Shown here piece by piece: positions 56,710 through 64,000 of a stretch of 64,000 nucleotides of DNA (the stretch's first letter is position 1; every line of letters starts with the position of its first letter). Under the pieces are notes generated by a model, which saw only the letters and a program-made list of their open reading frames with translations, had not been told where the DNA came from and made no database searches. The stretch covers positions 22,594-86,593 of the forward strand of contig CBCYMI010000022.1 in assembly GCA_965183855.1 (NCBI GenBank), written 5' to 3'. The position numbers and the translations under genes were made by a program. Source of the DNA: CBCYMI01 sp965183855 (GTDB lineage Bacteria > Pseudomonadota > Alphaproteobacteria > Caulobacterales > Maricaulaceae).

Positions 56710-57753
56710 TTAATGGCGGTTTATTTTACGTCTTGCCAAATCATTTGCAACAAAGTTAGTTGGTTTATGATTTTTCTCTGCAATCGTATAAATTTCTATT
56801 AATGTGTCTGCAAGTCTTTCTAGTTTTTGATTAACCAATTTTGGGTCATAATGACCGCTTAGCTCACCATATATATTAATAATACCTCCTGCATTAATAA
56901 TATAATCTGGCGCATATAAAATCTCCTTTTTTATCAATTCCAAACCTATTTCAGGAGATGAAAGTTGATTATTAGCAGCACCTGCAATCACTTTTGCTTT
57001 TAAGCGATGAATCGTTTCTGGATTAATCACAGCTCCTAATGCACAAGGCGCAAAAATATCAACATCTTGATCATATATCTGATCACTCCGTATACTCTTT
57101 GCTGAATATTGATCCTTCATTTGACGTAATAAATCAGTATTAACATCCGAAATGACCAAATCAGCACCAGTTTCTGATAAATATTGACATAAATACCCAC
57201 CAACATGGCCAACCCCTTGAACCGCTATTTTTATCCCTGATAAATCTTCTGTTCCAAAAGCATGCTTCGCACTTGCTTTTAACCCCAAAAAGACACCTTT
57301 AGCTGTAAAAGGTGACGGATCTCCACTTGCAGATTGCCCTTCACTTAAACCTGCAACAAAATTTGTTGTACGTTTAACATCATGCATATCTTCAACACTA
57401 ACCCCGACATCTTCTGCTGTTATATAGCTCCCACCTAATTGATCTACACATCGACCAAAAGATTCGAAAAGAGCCTTACGATCAAAATCACCTTCTGGTT
57501 TAAGAATAACAGATTTCCCTCCTCCCAATTCAAGACCTGCCATCGCAGCCTTATAGCTCATTCCCTTTGAAAGCCTCAAAACATCATATACAGCCTGCTG
57601 AGTACCTGGATATGACCAAAAACGACACCCGCCAACAGCTAAACCTAATGTCGTTGAGTGGATTGCTATAATCGCTTTTAAACCTGTTTTGCTATCTTGG
57701 AAAAAATGAATGCTTTCATGATAATCAAATTCTTCATGTTCAAAAGCAAACAT
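56710..57753 (-). CDS. Leucine/valine dehydrogenase-like (Glu/Leu/Phe/Val family)
   Basis: A 347-residue NAD-dependent amino-acid dehydrogenase. 'KTGLKAIIAIHSTTLGLAVGGCR' (in part), 'GMSYKAAMAGLELGGGKSVI' with the two catalytic Lys, 'YITAEDVGVSVEDM', and the Rossmann motif 'VQGVGHVGGYLCQYL' are the leucine dehydrogenase signatures. It reversibly deaminates branched-chain amino acids to 2-oxo acids. AAGGAG stands before ATG 57753. The gene stands alone between an IS remnant and a CobT-like gene. Confidence 0.92.
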   Translation of the reverse strand: MFAFEHEEFDYHESIHFFQDSKTGLKAIIAIHSTTLGLAVGGCRFWSYPGTQQAVYDVLRLSKGMSYKAAMAGLELGGGKSVILKPEGDFDRKALFESFGRCVDQLGGSYITAEDVGVSVEDMHDVKRTTNFVAGLSEGQSASGDPSPFTAKGVFLGLKASAKHAFGTEDLSGIKIAVQGVGHVGGYLCQYLSETGADLVISDVNTDLLRQMKDQYSAKSIRSDQIYDQDVDIFAPCALGAVINPETIHRLKAKVIAGAANNQLSSPEIGLELIKKEILYAPDYIINAGGIINIYGELSGHYDPKLVNQKLERLADTLIEIYTIAEKNHKPTNFVANDLARRKINRH

Positions 57754-58165
57754 CCTGTTTCTCCTTAATTAATCCTTATTATAAATAAAGCTGATCTTCC
57801 AGCATCTTTATATCTCGATATTCATTATTAAAAACAACAAAAAAGTAATTCATATTACATATTGAGGAATGTATTGATCATTTCTGAAATAATCAATAAC
57901 TCTTTTGATAATTACAAGAAAATATATTTACAATTAATGTTTACGTTAATTGGAATTTAGAAATTAAAAATATTATTTTTACAAAAAAACAATTAATCTT
58001 TTTTCACTGTGAATCTCAAAAAAAATAACTCTGCCTTGATTAAATCTAAAAACCATTAAACATAAAACGCTCTGTTTTAAATACGTACCCTTATTGGGAG
58101 GGATTAGTTACTCCATCCCCATATAGCTATGTAATTTCAACCCCCTGTTAACATCAAAATAAACG
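57754..58165. other. Gene-free gap
   Basis: About 410 bases. A weak hairpin (about 58097-58121, GGGA.GGA/TCC.TCCC arms) lies just beyond the CobT-like gene's stop and may act as its terminator on the minus strand. Otherwise nothing seen. Confidence 0.4.
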
Positions 58166-59146
58166 CTAGTAATTTCCAAGCTTTGAAAATGCTTCACTCG
58201 CAGAACGAATAACACTAAAAGCAACCGCTGCACCAAAACCGTCTCCAATACCTATTTCCAGTGAAAGCAACGCTTCTTTTCCTATTCGATCCAATAAAGC
58301 TGCATGTGCTGGTTCTGATGTCTTGTGTCCAATATAACAATGCTCCAACGCTTTATGATTAAGCTTATATAATACAGCAGCCGCAGCACATGTAATAAAG
58401 CCATCCAAAATGACAGGTGTTCGATTTAATCTGGCAGCTAAAATTGCACCGAATAATGCGGATATATCTCGACCACCAAATCGCATTAAAATATCTAAAG
58501 GATCTTCTAGAAATTCACGATGAAAATCAATTCCTTGTTTAACAGCCTCAATACGATTTTTTCCCATTTCATGCTGTCCACCAGCCCAGTATTCCGCAGT
58601 CCCTCCGTAAAGGCCTCTTACGACACAGGCTGCAGCCGCAGCAGAACCATACCCCGCATCTCCCAAAATAATAATATCTGGCGATTCGACCACCGCCTCC
58701 ATCCCATATGTAATTGCAGCCAGACATTCTTTCTCTGATAAAGCATTTCCTGTTCTAAAATCATGGCTTGGATGTTCTATATCTAACTCAAAAACACGTA
58801 ATTTAATTTGATTTACAAGTGCAACCTGAGCAGCAGGAGCTTGCCCTTTTTTGAGCATTTCAATCCGGTTTTTAGCGCCGTCAACAGGATTTTTATCAAA
58901 CAAGCTCTGAGCAATGCTATGAGAAGCAATGTAAACATTTAAAACTGGATTGGAAAGAGAAGGAAATTTTGCTCCTTGCCATGACGCTAACCATTCAATC
59001 GCTTGCATGGTTTTTCCTAACGGATTCTCGGGTCCTTTAAAATTAGCCAGATCCTGATGGATTTTATCGACCATTTCCAGGTTTGCTTCTGGTAAATTCT
59101 TAACCAATTCACGTATTGTTTCAAATTGTTTTAATTTCAGAGACAT
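58166..59146 (-). CDS. CobT-like nicotinate-nucleotide:dimethylbenzimidazole phosphoribosyltransferase, divergent
   Basis: A 326-residue homologue of CobT, which makes alpha-ribazole phosphate for the lower ligand of cobamides. The fold markers are present: 'LGKTMQAIEWLASWQG', 'ITYGMEAV', 'FGGRDISALFGAILAARLN' and 'PVILDGFITCAAAA'. Three conserved Glu positions are Asp here: D163 in 'LGDAGYGSAAA' (family GEMGIGNTT), D227 in 'GGRDIS' (family GGFEIA) and D302 in 'GIGDGFGAA' (family GEGTGA, the proposed catalytic base). It may be a subfamily with altered activity. AAGG precedes ATG 59146. No other cobalamin gene is in the window. Confidence 0.8.
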   Translation of the reverse strand: MSLKLKQFETIRELVKNLPEANLEMVDKIHQDLANFKGPENPLGKTMQAIEWLASWQGAKFPSLSNPVLNVYIASHSIAQSLFDKNPVDGAKNRIEMLKKGQAPAAQVALVNQIKLRVFELDIEHPSHDFRTGNALSEKECLAAITYGMEAVVESPDIIILGDAGYGSAAAAACVVRGLYGGTAEYWAGGQHEMGKNRIEAVKQGIDFHREFLEDPLDILMRFGGRDISALFGAILAARLNRTPVILDGFITCAAAAVLYKLNHKALEHCYIGHKTSEPAHAALLDRIGKEALLSLEIGIGDGFGAAVAFSVIRSASEAFSKLGNY

Positions 59147-59267
59147 TTAGCTTAGCCTTTAATTCAAAAAACATTCCAGATAGTGACGTAATCATGAAAT
59201 TTATCAAACATATATTAGGATTTTTATTGTATACCTAGTTTATAAAAAATAAAAGGTATGTTATATA

Positions 59268-59816
59268 ATGAAACTCAATAAAATTTTGTTTTTACTTCCT
59301 ATTATCTCAGTTTTTGGAGCTGTTTTAATACACCAGCTACAAAATTGGAATCACCTGAAAATTAAAAATAGCAACCAAAATAACTCTAAAACAATCCCCC
59401 TGGAAAAAACAAATCAAATCATGCCTACCCACCAACACCTGCAAGATGCATATGCCGTATCTATCAATCGATCTTATAATGGTCATTTCAAAACAAATGC
59501 AGAGGTAAACAATCAAAATGTTAGCTTTATTATTGATACAGGCGCAACAACAACGGCTCTAACGCTTCATGATGCAAAAAAAATAGGAATAAATATCAAT
59601 AATCTTGTTTATAACATAGAAGTAAGCACAGCCTCAGGGAAAGCCTATGCTGCTCCAGCCATTATTAATACAATTTCAATTGGATATATTACAGAACATA
59701 ATATAAGGGCTATCATCTTTAAAAATGGTCTGGATATTTCATTGCTTGGTATGAATTTTCTATCCAGGATGGATAAAATTGAAACATCAAAACATGTCAT
59801 GATTATACGAAAATAA
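59268..59816 (+). CDS. Retropepsin-like aspartic protease (clan AA, TIGR02281 type)
   Basis: A 182-residue protein. One N-terminal hydrophobic segment (about 5-22) is a signal anchor, so the domain is periplasmic. The catalytic D90-T-G-A sits in 'VSFIIDTGATTTALT'. 'AYAAPAIINTISIG' and 'LLGMNFLSRM' are the flap and the hydrophobic Gly motif of single-domain retropepsins, which work as homodimers. The substrate is unknown. It is divergent from the CobT-like gene, with 121 bases between starts. AAAGG precedes ATG 59268. Confidence 0.87.
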   Translation: MKLNKILFLLPIISVFGAVLIHQLQNWNHLKIKNSNQNNSKTIPLEKTNQIMPTHQHLQDAYAVSINRSYNGHFKTNAEVNNQNVSFIIDTGATTTALTLHDAKKIGININNLVYNIEVSTASGKAYAAPAIINTISIGYITEHNIRAIIFKNGLDISLLGMNFLSRMDKIETSKHVMIIRK

Positions 59817-60085
59817 ACTTAAATTAGTTGAAATTCATGAAAACATTAATATGACCTTAGCAAAACCATTACTAATACAGTATATTTAAACTTTATCTTA
59901 AAAGCTAGATATAATTTATATTCATCTTTGAATACTTTATAAACTTCTTTCTTAAAAAAGCTTATTTTAATGTAGAAAATTACTTTACTTAAAATACTTT
60001 TAACAAACTTTCAAATCTCTATAATCATAAGCGTTTTTTCTTTTCATAACCATAAAAAACCTCTATATTATTAAAGTACAACAGG

Positions 60086-61129
60086 CTATTTTTTTGTAAA
60101 ATCAGGCCATGTATCACTAAGCCTATATCCTTCTTGCCATGGATCTTCTGGATCTAGAAAATGTTGATGCGTTCCTGTAATCCATGCCTGTCCAGAAATC
60201 TCAGGGATAATCGCGGTCTTGTCTTTTCCAATCATGCTTTCTGATTTTATATACCCTTCAAAACTTGATCCAATAAGGGATCTGGCTAAATAACATTCCT
60301 CCTTTTTAATCTTTCCTTGAGCATATAATAATGCCAATCTTGCAGAAACACCTGTTCCTGTTGGAGAACGATCTATTTTTCCAGGCTGTATTACAACTGC
60401 ATTTTTACCTGTTAGAATTCCTTTTTGATTCCGCTTTAATGAGCCTGTAAACTGACAAAATGAAATATGTTTCCAGTGTGGGTTTTCTGGATGATAAAAT
60501 CCTAATTGCTCATTCGCCTGATTCGTAATTAAAATCCCTGTCTCAGCAAGTTCTCTTGCCTCACTAACATCCAGTGAGAACCCTAATTGGTTTGCATCTA
60601 TAAGAACAAAACTATCTCCCCCATAGGCTGTGCTAACTGTTAAACTTCCTACCCCTTCAACCTCTATCACAGCACTTAAATGATCTACAAAACTCTTGAC
60701 GTTCTCAATTAAAACACGCTTAACCTTTCCCTTTTCACAATAGGCTTTTACATTCACAAGTCCTGCAGGAACTTCCAATGTCAAACAAGTAACTGGCTCA
60801 TGCATCTCCAAAATTCCTGTTTCCAAAAGAACCGTTGTTACACAAATCGTATTTGAACCAGACATAGGTGGCGTATCTTCTGGTTCCATAATGATAAATC
60901 CCATTTGAGCTTTTGAGTTTTTTGGTGGAACTAGAAGATTAACATGCCGAAAAACACCTCCTCTGGGCTCATTTAGCATAAAGTTACGTAATTTCTGATC
61001 ACGAGCAATAAATCTTGACTGCTCCCAAAGCGTATCTCCTGGAGGTGTTTGCACCCCTCCAATAATAACATCTCCTACCTCACCAGCTGCATGACAAGAA
61101 ACTGTATGAATAAGTTTAGCTGTTTGCAT
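60086..61129 (-). CDS. Proline racemase family enzyme (hydroxyproline epimerase/dehydratase group)
   Basis: A 347-residue proline racemase superfamily protein. 'HTVSCHAAGEVGDVIIGGV', 'NEPRGGVFRHVNLLVPP' and 'AYGGDSFVLIDANQLGF' are family landmarks. The two catalytic Cys of proline racemase and 4-hydroxyproline epimerase are replaced: S90 in 'PPMSGSNTIC' and T257 in 'DRSPTGTGVS'. Thr at the second position is known in trans-3-hydroxy-L-proline dehydratases, so a dehydratase is more likely than a racemase, but Ser/Thr is less usual. AGGGG precedes ATG 61129. No other hydroxyproline catabolic gene is nearby. Confidence 0.82.
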   Translation of the reverse strand: MQTAKLIHTVSCHAAGEVGDVIIGGVQTPPGDTLWEQSRFIARDQKLRNFMLNEPRGGVFRHVNLLVPPKNSKAQMGFIIMEPEDTPPMSGSNTICVTTVLLETGILEMHEPVTCLTLEVPAGLVNVKAYCEKGKVKRVLIENVKSFVDHLSAVIEVEGVGSLTVSTAYGGDSFVLIDANQLGFSLDVSEARELAETGILITNQANEQLGFYHPENPHWKHISFCQFTGSLKRNQKGILTGKNAVVIQPGKIDRSPTGTGVSARLALLYAQGKIKKEECYLARSLIGSSFEGYIKSESMIGKDKTAIIPEISGQAWITGTHQHFLDPEDPWQEGYRLSDTWPDFTKK

Positions 61130-61336
61130 TCATACCCCTAAATTTCTTTTGGTTTTATATTCTATTAGATACAAGCGGTTAACTACAAGATAGAGTGTTT
61201 TTCCTTTCCTATCTTTAATCACCAAAAAATATCTTATTTCTATTTGAATAAAAGTTGTCTTTTAAAACCCTTAATTTCTCTTTTTATCTTATCTATCAGA
61301 TTATAAATCTAATATTGTTTGTTTAATCTTATCCTT

Positions 61337-62293
61337 TTATCCCCAAGGACCTTTCTGATTTTTTTGAGTTTCATTTTCTTCAGAAGAGGAATAATCTGAA
61401 AAAGCTTCTTGTTTAATTTCAGCATTAAATAGAGTTTCCTGAAGGTGTTTTCCTGCCATTTCTTCTAGTCTTGTAATTCTATTTCCAGTATTTGGATGAG
61501 TAGAAAACAACCGATCTGTTTTTTGTTCTCCTCTCAATGGATTAATAATAAATAAATGAGCAGAAGCAGGATTTTTCTCGCTCCTCTGATTCACGAAGCG
61601 ACGCGCCATATGATCTATTTTTCGTAAAGCAGAAGCAAGCCATAATGGCTTTCCACAAATTTCAGCTCCAAGTTTATCCGCTTCATATTCTCGTGTTCTA
61701 CTAACAGCCATTTTAACCAAACCTGCTGCAACTGGTGCTAAAAAAGCAAGAGCCAAACCGCCAAGCATGCCACTTTTTCCACCTCTTGAAAACAATGCAA
61801 AGCTTGCCAACATTGAAATAGCACTTGCAAGAATCGCAGCAATCGTCATTGTTAACGTATCTTTATTTCTTATATGTGCGAGCTCATGAGCCATCACACC
61901 AATAATCTCTTGCCTGGTGAGCATTTTTAATAAACCAGTTGTTGCTGCAACTGCACTATTTTCAGGATTGCGCCCCGTTGCAAAAGCATTGGGTTGTTCA
62001 CTATTTATGATATAAATTTCGGGTTCTGGAAGATTTGCCCTATGAGCCAGTTTTTTAACATCATGAATATAATGTGAAATCATGGTTGTACGAGGTCGAA
62101 CATCTGTCGCTCGTTTTGCTTGATACATTCGCAAAACAATCCTGTCTGCATTCCAATATGCAAAAATATTCATTAAAAAAGCGATTATTAGCGCAATAAA
62201 AACACCCACTTTTCCACCAATCATTAACCCCACAAATATAAAAATCAAAGATAAAAAACCAAGCAAAAAAGCTGTCTTAAACCAGTTTAACAT
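61337..62293 (-). CDS. htpX: Protease HtpX
   Basis: A 318-residue inner-membrane zinc metalloprotease that degrades misfolded membrane proteins with FtsH. There are two N-terminal helices (about 8-26 and 30-45), then the zinc motif H136-E-L-A-H140 in 'GVMAHELAHIRNKD', then two more hydrophobic segments and 'SRTREYEADKLGAEI' with the third ligand Glu. ATG 62293 has GAGGA eight bases upstream; the TTG two codons earlier is rejected. The C-terminal tail is acidic and Gln-rich. A broken DUF1674 gene lies divergently upstream. Confidence 0.95.
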   Translation of the reverse strand: MLNWFKTAFLLGFLSLIFIFVGLMIGGKVGVFIALIIAFLMNIFAYWNADRIVLRMYQAKRATDVRPRTTMISHYIHDVKKLAHRANLPEPEIYIINSEQPNAFATGRNPENSAVAATTGLLKMLTRQEIIGVMAHELAHIRNKDTLTMTIAAILASAISMLASFALFSRGGKSGMLGGLALAFLAPVAAGLVKMAVSRTREYEADKLGAEICGKPLWLASALRKIDHMARRFVNQRSEKNPASAHLFIINPLRGEQKTDRLFSTHPNTGNRITRLEEMAGKHLQETLFNAEIKQEAFSDYSSSEENETQKNQKGPWG

Positions 62294-62471
62294 ATTCAAA
62301 TCCTCATAATCTCTGTTTAATCATAAGATTAAACATAATTTTTTAGTCAATATATTCTAGGAATAATCTAAAATGATTTCAATTCTTGTTTCTGTTCTTA
62401 TTCATAATTGATTTTTCCAGATTTGTTAAGTAAAATAGAACGCTTAAACCAACAGGACTGGAAATCAGAAA

Positions 62472-62658
62472 ATGAAACCCATAAATCAATCTTTAAAAAA
62501 AAATATCTCCTCAAGCTATTCTAGCATTAAAAGAAGAAAAAGAAAGACGTAAACAAACACAGACAAACCCCAAGAAAATTGAAATTGATGGATTGAAAAG
62601 CTTAGAGCCTACACGTTATGGAGACTAGGAAAAGAATGGAATTGCAAGTGATTTCTAA
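62472..62658 (+). pseudogene. DUF1674 / SDHAF4-like protein with nonsense and frameshift mutations
   Basis: The frame 62509-62658 reads 'PQAILALKEEKERRKQT', then 'LEPTRYGD', a TAG at 62626-62628, then 'EKNGIASDF' and TAA. DUF1674 proteins end in 'EPTRYGDWEKKG...SDF', so TAG replaces the invariant Trp (TGG to TAG). A start trace 'MKPINQSLKKN' at 62472 is one base out of frame; an A9 run lies between (62495-62503). In mitochondria SDHAF4 helps assemble flavinylated succinate dehydrogenase; the bacterial role is inferred. The htpX-DUF1674 neighbourhood is common in Rhodospirillales. Confidence 0.75.
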
Positions 62659-63044
62659 GCATGTTCTTCTTTTAGATATTCAAAACAGGCTCAAAAACTT
62701 TTTCAAAAGCATAAATAAAAATAAACAGTTTTTGAAAAATATAAATCTGTTTTTTTAAGACAGAGGGTTATATTCCAGCCTGTTCCTTCTATTTCATTTT
62801 TAGTACATATCTATTTTAAGTCCAGTTTTAAATCTGTGTTTTAAAATGATCTCTAAATCGTTATGTAAAAATAGAATCAATATCTAATACCTCTTATTAT
62901 TAAAACAAAACCTATCAAATCTCTTAACCTGATCTAATAGGAAGACTGTTTTAAAGAAGGCAATCTTATAAAACATGCTTGAAAAATTGAAAACAATCCG
63001 TAAAAATCAAAACTGGCTTTATATTCTTTCAAATCGGAGAAAAC

Positions 63045-63536
63045 ATGGATCAAAAATCAAATCTTAAACAAAATACATATACAAATCTAATCGTATATGT
63101 AAAACCACTTGAGCATTTGGGGTCACTACCACTGCCTTCTTATCAAAGCCTAATGTCTGCAGGCGCAGATCTTAGAGCTGCAATTAATGAAGATCAAGAC
63201 AGTATATTAAAACCTGGGGAAAGAATGCTAATCCCAACGGGACTGACTCTTGCATTACCGGAAGGGTATGAAGCACAAATACGACCCAGATCTGGACTTG
63301 CTTATAAATATGGACTTACCTGCCTTAATACCCCTGGAACAATTGATGCCGATTATAGAGGTGAGATAAAAGTATTATTGATTAATCATGGACAGAATAG
63401 TTTTACAATTAAAAGAGGAGAACGAATTGCTCAAATGGTTGTTGCTCCTATTGTTCAGATCCAATTTCAAACTGTAGAAACGCTTGAAGATACAAAAAGA
63501 GGAGAAGAAGGATTTGGTTCAACAGGTGTTAGATGA
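63045..63536 (+). CDS. dut: Deoxyuridine 5'-triphosphate nucleotidohydrolase
   Basis: A 163-residue trimeric dUTPase that converts dUTP to dUMP and pyrophosphate, keeping uracil out of DNA and feeding dTMP synthesis. All five motifs are present in order: 'MSAGADLRAA', 'RPRSGLAYKYG', 'NTPGTIDADYRGEIKV', 'KRGERIAQMVV' and the C-terminal 'RGEEGFGSTGV'. An N-terminal extension of about 18 residues precedes the core. GGAG lies before ATG 63045. It lies upstream of a MoeB-like gene in the same direction. Confidence 0.97.
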   Translation: MDQKSNLKQNTYTNLIVYVKPLEHLGSLPLPSYQSLMSAGADLRAAINEDQDSILKPGERMLIPTGLTLALPEGYEAQIRPRSGLAYKYGLTCLNTPGTIDADYRGEIKVLLINHGQNSFTIKRGERIAQMVVAPIVQIQFQTVETLEDTKRGEEGFGSTGVR

Positions 63537-63725
63537 ATATCTTAGACAATCTTGTTACAATCCGAGATGATATTATATGGATCTATCAACCATGGTTAAC
63601 AAATAGCAAACGTTGAATACCCTATTGAACCCTTTAAATATCAATCAAAGGAATGCTTTGAAAAAAGCATCTTAAATGTTTACTTAAATTAGAATAATTC
63701 AATCCAGAAGAAAGTCAGTAGATTC

Positions 63726-64000
63726 ATGCTCTCTAATGAGGAAATAAAGAGATATGCAAGACATATTGTCTTAAAAGAAGTTGGTGGAAATGGACAAAAC
63801 GCATTAAAAAAAGCGAGAGTCTTAATTATTGGAATTGGTGGGCTAGGCGCACCTGCAGCATTATATCTTGCAGCAGCAGGAATTGGAAAAATAGGGCTTG
63901 TTGACTATGATAAAATCAGTCTTGATAATCTGCAAAGGCAAATTCTCTATCAAACAGATCAAATTGGATTAATCAAAACAGAAACTGCTAAAAAAAAACT
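63726..64000 (+). CDS. MoeB/ThiF-family E1-like adenylyltransferase, N-terminal part
   Basis: The frame is open from ATG 63726 to the window edge (91 complete codons). 'EEIKRYARHIVLKEVGGNGQ', 'ARVLIIGIGGLGAPAALYLAAAGIGKIGLVDYD' (quoted in part; ATP-binding GxGxxG) and 'DNLQRQILYQ' with the adenylate-binding Arg match HesA/MoeB/ThiF proteins. These adenylate the C-terminus of MoaD or ThiS for sulfur transfer in molybdopterin or thiamine synthesis. Which pathway cannot be told from this fragment. Confidence 0.88.
   Translation, partial: MLSNEEIKRYARHIVLKEVGGNGQNALKKARVLIIGIGGLGAPAALYLAAAGIGKIGLVDYDKISLDNLQRQILYQTDQIGLIKTETAKKK

Overview
The window is an AT-rich (about one third G+C by eye) stretch of a Gram-negative alphaproteobacterial chromosome, probably Rhodospirillales-like. 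The evidence is the lptB-rpoN-hpf-ptsN order, a Ros/MucR regulator, a class II DAHP synthase near gor, rpiA and glmU, a folD-yggT pair, an htpX/DUF1674 neighbourhood and dut next to a moeB-like gene. Coding density is low, with long gene-free gaps, and at least nine genes are visibly broken. This fits a host-associated lineage in active genome reduction. Genus and species cannot be read from the sequence alone.

Layout. 0-9.8 kb: envelope glycosyltransferases, an alpha/beta hydrolase, a TauE/SafE permease, then lptB-rpoN-hpf-ptsN (LPS export, sigma-54, ribosome hibernation, nitrogen PTS), a PAS protein and a MucR-type regulator. 9.9-18.5 kb: a ten-gene minus-strand Mrp/Mnh cation/proton antiporter cluster (E, F, G, DUF4040, B, C and three D/NuoL-like subunits), with an apparent frameshift in the second D gene and an enlarged C subunit. 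18.6-18.73 kb: a compact intergenic transcription unit, with a near-consensus sigma-70 promoter overlapping a Fur-box-like sequence, no ORF and a strong terminator. It is a candidate iron-regulated small RNA. 19.4-21.7 kb: a 640-residue secreted protein of unknown function whose 3' end and terminator recur just upstream. 22.4-29.4 kb: folD, yggT, an LPS-type glycosyltransferase, a TadG-like von Willebrand factor protein and a large M16 protease.

29.7-30.5 kb holds wreckage of a bacteriocin-type ABC exporter and another fragment. 30.5-39.0 kb is an island of different codon style: a small membrane protein, hyuA, a frameshifted hyuB, an NCS1-like permease and a TonB-dependent receptor. Together they look like an uptake-and-hydrolysis module for a cyclic amide or pyrimidine-like compound. 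39.8-41.5 kb: a hydrolase and tRNA-Gly(TCC). 41.9-48.4 kb is a gene graveyard: a polysaccharide-deacetylase remnant, then class II DAHP synthase, glutathione reductase, rpiA and glmU, each with deletions or frameshifts, plus a 12-G homopolymer.

49.2-64 kb is mostly intact: gph, a small conserved-looking protein, a phage-repressor-like regulator, a Fe(III) ABC transporter (substrate-binding protein, permease, ATPase), an IS1595-like transposase remnant, a leucine-dehydrogenase-like enzyme, a divergent CobT homologue, a retropepsin-like protease, a proline-racemase-family enzyme, HtpX, a broken DUF1674/SDHAF4 gene, dut and the start of a MoeB/ThiF-family gene.

Three broken genes (mnhD2, hyuB, DUF1674) have their reading-frame change at or beside a homopolymer run. 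That leaves open recent decay, sequencing error, or rescue by polymerase slippage.
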